Assembly (NCBI GenBank): GCA_026416735.1
Contig: JAOAEO010000003.1
Span: 1 to 39,827, forward strand
DNA: 39,827 nt
Source: Thermodesulfovibrionales bacterium
GTDB lineage: Bacteria > Nitrospirota > Thermodesulfovibrionia > Thermodesulfovibrionales > Dissulfurispiraceae
Direction: 5' to 3'
Part shown: piece by piece, positions 35,053 through 39,827 of the stretch
How positions within the stretch are numbered: position 1 is the stretch's first letter
Layout: each line of letters begins with the position of its first letter
Translations under genes and position numbers: made by a program
The notes under the pieces: generated by a model
What the model saw: only the letters and a program-made list of their open reading frames with translations
What the model was told of the DNA's origin: nothing
Database searches by the model: none

Positions 35053-35697
35053 TTATTCTTTCCATCCATATTCCCCAATCAAAGGCACGAAGATACAAGG
35101 GGTATGATACTCCTGCTTAAATGTTCCCTTAATCTTTTTCGCCTTAATCAAAATTTGAGAAAATCTCTGACCCACTGGGGCAACTATTATACCCCCTTCT
35201 GCTAACTGACTCTTTAAGCATTCGGGTATCTCAGGAGTAGCAGCAGTTATAATTATTCGATCAAAAGGAGATTTTTCTGGCAATCCTTTAGAGCCATCTC
35301 CTATGACCACATAAATATTTGTATACCCCATCTCTCCGAGCCTATTTTTTGCCTTATGTGCTAAGGCTTCTATTCTTTCGATAGTATATACCTCCCCTGC
35401 TAATTCACCTAAAATTGCTGCTTGATAACCTGAACCAGTGCCAATCTCTAGTACCCTTTCATCACCTTTTAATTCGAGAAGCTCTGTCATTATAGCTACC
35501 ATATAGGGTTGTGAAATTGTTTGATTCTCTCCTATGGGTAATGCCATGTCTTCATAGGCATCATCCCAAGATGTTTCTGGAATAAAAAGGTGTCTCGGCA
35601 CTTTTCTCATAACATCAAGCAATCTTTTATCTTTTATACCTCTTGGAATTAATTGAGTCTCAACCATCAGATTACGAAGTCTCTCAAAATCCCTCAT
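35053..35697 (-). CDS. pcm: Protein-L-isoaspartate O-methyltransferase
   Basis: 214 residues. It repairs isoaspartyl residues in aged proteins with SAM. Conserved blocks: MVETQLIPRGIKDKRLLDVM, VPRHLFIP, GENQTISQPYMVAIMTELL and the SAM-binding VLEIGTGSGYQAAILGELA, then IIITAATPEIPE. Its ATG overlaps the stop of the FAD oxidoreductase (ATGA). surE and pcm are often neighbours; here one gene lies between them. Confidence 0.96.
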   Translation of the reverse strand: MRDFERLRNLMVETQLIPRGIKDKRLLDVMRKVPRHLFIPETSWDDAYEDMALPIGENQTISQPYMVAIMTELLELKGDERVLEIGTGSGYQAAILGELAGEVYTIERIEALAHKAKNRLGEMGYTNIYVVIGDGSKGLPEKSPFDRIIITAATPEIPECLKSQLAEGGIIVAPVGQRFSQILIKAKKIKGTFKQEYHTPCIFVPLIGEYGWKE

Positions 35698-37121
35698 TGC
35701 TTTTCTCCAAATTTCCTCCTTCTCTTTCCATATCTCTTTAATACCTCACTTGCAGCTATTACACCCGATACGGAAGATTGAATTAGCCCCCTACTAACCC
35801 CCGCACCATCTCCTATTGCGAAGAGATTATCTATTTCAGTCTCAAGAGAAGGGGTAAGTTTCAGTTGCATAGAATAGAACTTCACCTCCACACCATAAAG
35901 TAAAGTATGCCTTGAATTTACACCAGAGGCGATATTCTCTAATGCCTCAAGCATCTCTAAAATGTTAGATAGATGGCGATAGGGTAAAACAAAGCTTAAA
36001 TCTCCTGGGGTCGCATCTTTCAGGGTGGGTTCAACCATTCCCTTAGATATCCTCTCAGGAGTGGAGCGACGACCTCTTCTCAGATCACCAAGTCTTTGAA
36101 CAATCACGCCACCACCAAGGAAATTGGCAAGCTGAGCTATATGCATCCCATAGGAGATAGGTTCATCAAAGGGTTCTGTAAAATAGGTGCTAACAAGCAG
36201 AGCAAAATTGGTATTATCCGTTTTAATTTCAGCATAACTATGTCCGTTTACAGTCCATAATCTATTTAGATGCTCCTTAACTACTACACCATAGGGATTG
36301 AAACAGAAAGTCCTTACCTTGTCATCGAACTTCTTTGAATAAAAAACAAGCTTAGGCTCATAGACTATCTTGGTAATATGTTCAAATACATTGGCGGGGG
36401 TTTCGACCCTAACTCCTATATCTACAGGATTTTTTAACAATGTCAAACCAAGTCTCTTAGATTCACTCTCAAGCCATTTAGAAAAGGCCCTGCCTGGAGC
36501 AAGGATCACAAAGTCAGCAAAAAACTCCTTCCCATCTTTCAACCTTACCCCTATAACTTTCCTATCCTTTACAAGAATCCTTTCAGCCTCAGATTCAAAG
36601 AATACAGTAAGCTTTTCTTTCAAATCTTGCCACATGTTACCCAAAACTACTCTACATCTATCCGTTCCAATATGTCTCACTTTGGAAGGTATTAGCAGAA
36701 GCTCACTAAGAAGAGCCTTTTCCTTAAGAGACTTTATCTCTTGCTCATCCACTCCATATAAATAGACAGGAGCTCCGTACTCCAAATAAATACTGTCTAC
36801 ATAGCCTATTAAATTTTTCAAAGTCTCTGCGTCTATATATCTATTCAAAAAACCTCCTATCTCGGAGGAGAGATTAAGTTTTCCGTCACTAAAGGCACCT
36901 GCACCACCCCAACCACTTATTAATTGGCAGATAGAACAGGAAAGACATTTCCCTCTACCAGAGCTTAAAGGGCATTTACGACTGTTAATATCCTTACCCC
37001 TTTCGATAATTAGTATCTTCAAATTTGGAGCATTCCTTACTAATTCTATCGACGAAAAAATCCCAGCCGGACCCGCTCCAACAATAATTACATCGTATTT
37101 ATTACTTCCAATCCTTCCCAT
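35694..37121 (-). CDS. FAD-dependent oxidoreductase of unknown function
   Basis: 475 residues. The FAD dinucleotide-binding motif VIIVGAGPAGIFSSIEL is near the N-terminus; a cysteine-rich segment follows (CPLSSGRGKCLSCSICQLI), then GWGGAGAFSDGKLNLS, and a C-terminal LFAIGDGAGVSRGLIQS that closes the FAD site. This matches uncharacterised flavoproteins of the COG2509 kind (FAD-dependent dehydrogenases). The cysteines could hold a metal or a redox disulfide. The start overlaps surE by 20 bases, and no SD is visible. Embedding between surE and pcm hints at a stress or repair role, which is inference only. Confidence 0.85.
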   Translation of the reverse strand: MGRIGSNKYDVIIVGAGPAGIFSSIELVRNAPNLKILIIERGKDINSRKCPLSSGRGKCLSCSICQLISGWGGAGAFSDGKLNLSSEIGGFLNRYIDAETLKNLIGYVDSIYLEYGAPVYLYGVDEQEIKSLKEKALLSELLLIPSKVRHIGTDRCRVVLGNMWQDLKEKLTVFFESEAERILVKDRKVIGVRLKDGKEFFADFVILAPGRAFSKWLESESKRLGLTLLKNPVDIGVRVETPANVFEHITKIVYEPKLVFYSKKFDDKVRTFCFNPYGVVVKEHLNRLWTVNGHSYAEIKTDNTNFALLVSTYFTEPFDEPISYGMHIAQLANFLGGGVIVQRLGDLRRGRRSTPERISKGMVEPTLKDATPGDLSFVLPYRHLSNILEMLEALENIASGVNSRHTLLYGVEVKFYSMQLKLTPSLETEIDNLFAIGDGAGVSRGLIQSSVSGVIAASEVLKRYGKRRRKFGEKQ

Positions 37122-37869
37122 CTATCTGCCAAGTTTTTTTTAAATATTCGAGAGCTTCATAATTAGTAAGGTCGAGATGTACTGGGGTAATTGATACATA
37201 TCTCTCAATAATAGCCTGTATATCCATATCTTCGCCATGCTCCCAATAGGGATCTCCTCCACCTATCCAATAATGTTTATCCCCCCAAGGAGAAAAAACT
37301 TCTTTAATAGCATTATCATAAATTCTCTTCCCTTGCCTCGTAAATTTAACACCTTTTATCGTATCCAGAGGCACATTTGGGACATTTACATTGAGCAAGG
37401 TATCATAAGGTAAAGATTTATCAAGAATATATTTAGCAATCATAATTGCAAAGGGGACAGCGCTTTCGTAGAAAAAGGGCCTGCTACCTGCCAAAGAGAT
37501 AGCAAAAGAGGGAACCCCTAAAATGGTACCCTCAATTGCAGCAGAGACAGTTCCAGAGTATGTTATATCATCACCAAGATTTGCCCCACTGTTTATCCCA
37601 GAAGCTATCAGATCAGGTTTCTTAGGTAAAATCTTATTGATTGCTAAAGCAACACAATCGGTTGGAGTGCCGTTTACACTGAAGACCTTTCTTCTTACCT
37701 CTTCTACCTTTAATGGTCTGTGTAAAGTAAGGGCGTGGCTCACTGCACTCCTTTCCCTATCAGGAGCGACTATGAATGCTTCACCTATCTGATTCATCGC
37801 CTCAAAGAGCACTTGTAACCCAGGAGATAATATACCATCGTCATTAGTGACAACTATATAAGGCAACAT
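37102..37869 (-). CDS. surE: 5'-nucleotidase/polyphosphatase SurE
   Basis: 255 residues. SurE dephosphorylates nucleoside monophosphates and short polyphosphates and is linked to stationary-phase survival. The metal-binding N-terminus VTNDDGILSPGL (Asp10, Asp11), VAPDRERSAVSHALTLHRPL, GTPTDCVALAI and SGINSGANLGDDITYSGTV are all present. ATG at 37869 has GGAG nine bases upstream. First of three overlapping genes with the FAD oxidoreductase and pcm. Confidence 0.97.
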   Translation of the reverse strand: MLPYIVVTNDDGILSPGLQVLFEAMNQIGEAFIVAPDRERSAVSHALTLHRPLKVEEVRRKVFSVNGTPTDCVALAINKILPKKPDLIASGINSGANLGDDITYSGTVSAAIEGTILGVPSFAISLAGSRPFFYESAVPFAIMIAKYILDKSLPYDTLLNVNVPNVPLDTIKGVKFTRQGKRIYDNAIKEVFSPWGDKHYWIGGGDPYWEHGEDMDIQAIIERYVSITPVHLDLTNYEALEYLKKTWQIDGKDWK

Positions 37870-37918
37870 ATGTCTGGCTCCATTAAATAATTAATTAAAA
37901 TATCTTTTACTTTTATGT

Positions 37919-38911
37919 TCATTTTTTAAATTCCTTCATTGCTTCGTCATACAAATCTTGGGGACAATTTATGTATTTTGGCGAAAAATGTATTAGTATC
38001 AAATTTTTAACTCCAGCCTCTCGGGCAAGCCGTCCAGCATCAGCTGCTGTTAGATGGTGTCTCTCTATAGCTCTTTGTCTATCCCTTTCGAGGAAATATC
38101 CTTCACAGAAGAGATAGTCAGAATCTCTAATAAATTCTTTAAGCCTTTCAAAATTCTCCTCTGTAGGTGAGACATCCATAACATAAGATATCTTTTGACC
38201 CTTAGTAATAATGGCTATAGGCAACAACTGAGCAAGAGAATATAAACGACCCTTCACTTCAAAAGTCACATCATCTTGCAACAAAGAACCACTTTCCATA
38301 TCGTAGTTAATCCGTAAAGACCTCTTAAAATCTGAAAGCCACGGACCAACAGAAAGACCAATCTCCGATAATTTTTCTTTATTAATATTGATATGGTAAT
38401 CCTCTAATAGCGAAAAAGCAAGGACTGGTATTTGATGAGTAAGCTGTAACCCCCTAACTGTGTAAAGGGTATCTTTATACAATACACCTTTAAATTCCCA
38501 ACTTTCGTTATCAGCTCTCTTAAACTGGTTTTCTGCATGAAAACTCGAATGGTATATATTGCTATTTTTAATTTCAAAAACCTCGATCTTTAGGGGATAA
38601 TCCCTTATAAGATTCCAAGTATAACCATTTAACTTACCCTCTATACAACCAATTATTCCTTCAGGTCCATAGATCCTCAAAGGCATCTCTCTTCTAAGAA
38701 CTAATCTTAATATCATATCGAATCCAATAAAGTGGTCAATATGGGTATGAGTCACAAAGACATCGGTTACCTTTAAAAGATTACCTGGCTCAAGAGAGCT
38801 AATATGACCTACATCAAAAAGCAAAGCTTTCCTTTCCCTCAAAATTCTTATAAAAAGGAATGGATCATCAAAGGGGTTAAGGGTATAAGTTGCATGAAAA
38901 GTCTGCCTCAT
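37919..38911 (-). CDS. Metallo-beta-lactamase-fold hydrolase, RNase Z-like
   Basis: 330 residues. The zinc motif HTHIDH is at residues 55-60; a second group of ligands appears in MDVSPTEENFERL with SDYLFCEGYF, ERHHLTAADAG, and ILIHFSPKY near the C-terminus. This is the tRNase Z/ElaC-like layout, although the N-terminus (MRQTFHATYTLNPFDDPFLF) belongs to a divergent subgroup of MBL proteins. Processing of tRNA 3' ends is likely but not certain. The gene has no SD and is preceded by a hairpin-forming sequence. Confidence 0.85.
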   Translation of the reverse strand: MRQTFHATYTLNPFDDPFLFIRILRERKALLFDVGHISSLEPGNLLKVTDVFVTHTHIDHFIGFDMILRLVLRREMPLRIYGPEGIIGCIEGKLNGYTWNLIRDYPLKIEVFEIKNSNIYHSSFHAENQFKRADNESWEFKGVLYKDTLYTVRGLQLTHQIPVLAFSLLEDYHININKEKLSEIGLSVGPWLSDFKRSLRINYDMESGSLLQDDVTFEVKGRLYSLAQLLPIAIITKGQKISYVMDVSPTEENFERLKEFIRDSDYLFCEGYFLERDRQRAIERHHLTAADAGRLAREAGVKNLILIHFSPKYINCPQDLYDEAMKEFKK

Positions 38912-38926
38912 AAGCTATGGTCTAAA

Positions 38927-38968
38927 TGTCTTACAAATAAAAACCTTAATAACAAGGCAAGTAAGACA
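38927..38968. repeat. Two-tier inverted repeat between alr and the RNase Z-like gene
   Basis: Outer arms TGTCTTAC (38927-38934) and GTAAGACA (38961-38968) pair exactly; inside, CCTT (38944-38947) and AAGG (38954-38957) pair around a six-base loop, giving an asymmetric internal loop. It lies in the 123-base gap and would fold in the leader of the RNase Z-like gene if read through from alr. Too few GC pairs for a strong terminator. Confidence 0.4.
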
Positions 38969-39034
38969 AACAGGCTTGATAAAAGAATAGTTTTGATTTT
39001 TACTTCTGCCTAATAGTCATGTCCAATACTATGC

Positions 39035-39827
39035 TTATTCTTTATAAATTTTTTGTGCCATTCTCCCCAAAGATGTTAGTATTTCATAAGGAATTGTATT
39101 GGCTCTATAAGCTAATTCAGAAGCACTGATAAATTCAGTTCCTTGTCTACCCATAATGATAACCTCATCGCTTTCCTCGACTCCATCTTTTATATCAGTT
39201 AAATCTATCATCGTCAAATCCATACAAACTCTACCTATGACAGGCAATCTCTTACCCCTAATTAAGACCTCTGCATTATTTGAGAAAGCTCTAAAAAACC
39301 CGTCAGCATAACCTATAGAAATTACACCAATTAGACTTTCTCTCTTAGTAACAAAGGTTCTCCCATAACTAATGGGGGTGCCCGACGGAACCTTTCTAAT
39401 GGAGACTAATCTTGTTTTTACAGACATAGCAGGTGTTAGTAAAATATTTGACATTGCACTGCTTTGATTATCAAAGGGTGAAACGCCATAAAGTATTAGA
39501 CCAGGCCTGACCGCATCAAAATGGGACTCTGGCAAAGAGACAATAGCAGCGCTATTTGCCATATGGAATATTTTTACCTTTATCCCTCTTTCTACTAATT
39601 GTTTCCTAAGTAAATTAAATCTCTCGATCTGTAACTTTGCGAAAGACTGATCAGTAGAGTCGGAATCAGAAAAGTGGCTCATTACCCCAGAGATCTTTAG
39701 CCCCTTTAATTCAGCGATCTCACAGATATTATCAACCGGATCATTAATGAATCCCATGCGACCCATGCCTGTATCTACCTTAATGTGTACCGTTATATCC
39801 TTGTAGTTTTTTTGTGCAGCCTTGGAC
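39035..39827 (-). CDS. alr: Alanine racemase, C-terminal part
   Basis: The frame stays open to the right edge, so the 5' end is outside; about 263 residues are visible. VHIKVDTGMGRMGF is the alanine racemase signature; HMANSAAIVSLPESHFDAVRPG, then ISYGRTFV, ISIGYADGFFR (with the second catalytic Tyr) and GRVCMDLTMIDLTD follow. The PLP lysine is in the missing N-terminal part. The enzyme makes D-Ala for the pentapeptide and for the carboxypeptidase substrate, linking it to the dcw genes. Confidence 0.97.
   Translation of the reverse strand, partial: SKAAQKNYKDITVHIKVDTGMGRMGFINDPVDNICEIAELKGLKISGVMSHFSDSDSTDQSFAKLQIERFNLLRKQLVERGIKVKIFHMANSAAIVSLPESHFDAVRPGLILYGVSPFDNQSSAMSNILLTPAMSVKTRLVSIRKVPSGTPISYGRTFVTKRESLIGVISIGYADGFFRAFSNNAEVLIRGKRLPVIGRVCMDLTMIDLTDIKDGVEESDEVIIMGRQGTEFISASELAYRANTIPYEILTSLGRMAQKIYKE

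Overview
This is an AT-rich bacterial chromosome segment, almost entirely core housekeeping genes. The window suggests an uncultured or poorly sampled Gram-negative-type bacterium. MurE carries the DNPR motif of meso-diaminopimelate-adding enzymes, surE and pcm sit together, and a yicC-remA(DUF370)-gmk-rpoZ-coaBC block lies beside a dprA-topA block. That mix fits low-GC lineages near Desulfobacterota or Nitrospirota or a candidate phylum, but the sequence alone does not settle the phylum. No rRNA, tRNA, CRISPR array, phage or intact insertion sequence was seen. TTG start codons with good Shine-Dalgarno (SD) sequences are frequent.

Layout. 1-461: 3' end of a SufB/SufD-family Fe-S assembly gene. 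487-1395 (minus): a radical SAM protein of the spore-photoproduct-lyase-like type. 1396-1944: gene-poor, with a decayed reading frame. 1945-11215 (plus): HEAT-repeat secreted protein, argG, dprA, an unknown 94-aa protein, topA, then yicC-remA-gmk-rpoZ-coaBC. 11216-11735: gene-poor, ending in a promoter. 11736-13027: a DUF2934 protein translationally coupled to an AmrS-type radical SAM enzyme. 13342-17774: a macrodomain protein divergent from a fused hydantoinase/oxoprolinase A+B gene, with a perfect 19-bp palindrome between them.

18235-33678 (minus) is a compact division and cell wall (dcw) cluster. In transcription order it is mraZ, a 63-aa unknown, rsmH, ftsL, ftsI, murE, murF, mraY, a D-Ala-D-Ala carboxypeptidase, murD, ftsW, murG, murC, murB and a HAD phosphatase. 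Many neighbours overlap by ATGA or lie within a few bases. A good promoter with two exact MraZ-type boxes (AAAGTGG, 10-bp period) precedes mraZ. ddl, ftsQ, ftsA and ftsZ are not in their usual place. Divergent from mraZ is a bioF-like gene with its own perfect -10 and an inverted repeat near the start of transcription. 35053-39827 (minus): pcm, an FAD-dependent oxidoreductase, surE, an RNase Z-like metallo-hydrolase and the 3' part of alanine racemase (alr).

Most of the window serves peptidoglycan precursor synthesis and septation: alr makes D-Ala, murB-G and mraY make lipid II, ftsW/ftsI polymerise and cross-link it, and the carboxypeptidase trims it. The other genes serve genome upkeep, nucleotide and CoA supply, and protein repair. 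I did not find a clearly new multi-gene system. The best leads are the mraZ control region, the 63-aa dcw protein, the carboxypeptidase insertion, and the short unknown protein between dprA and topA.
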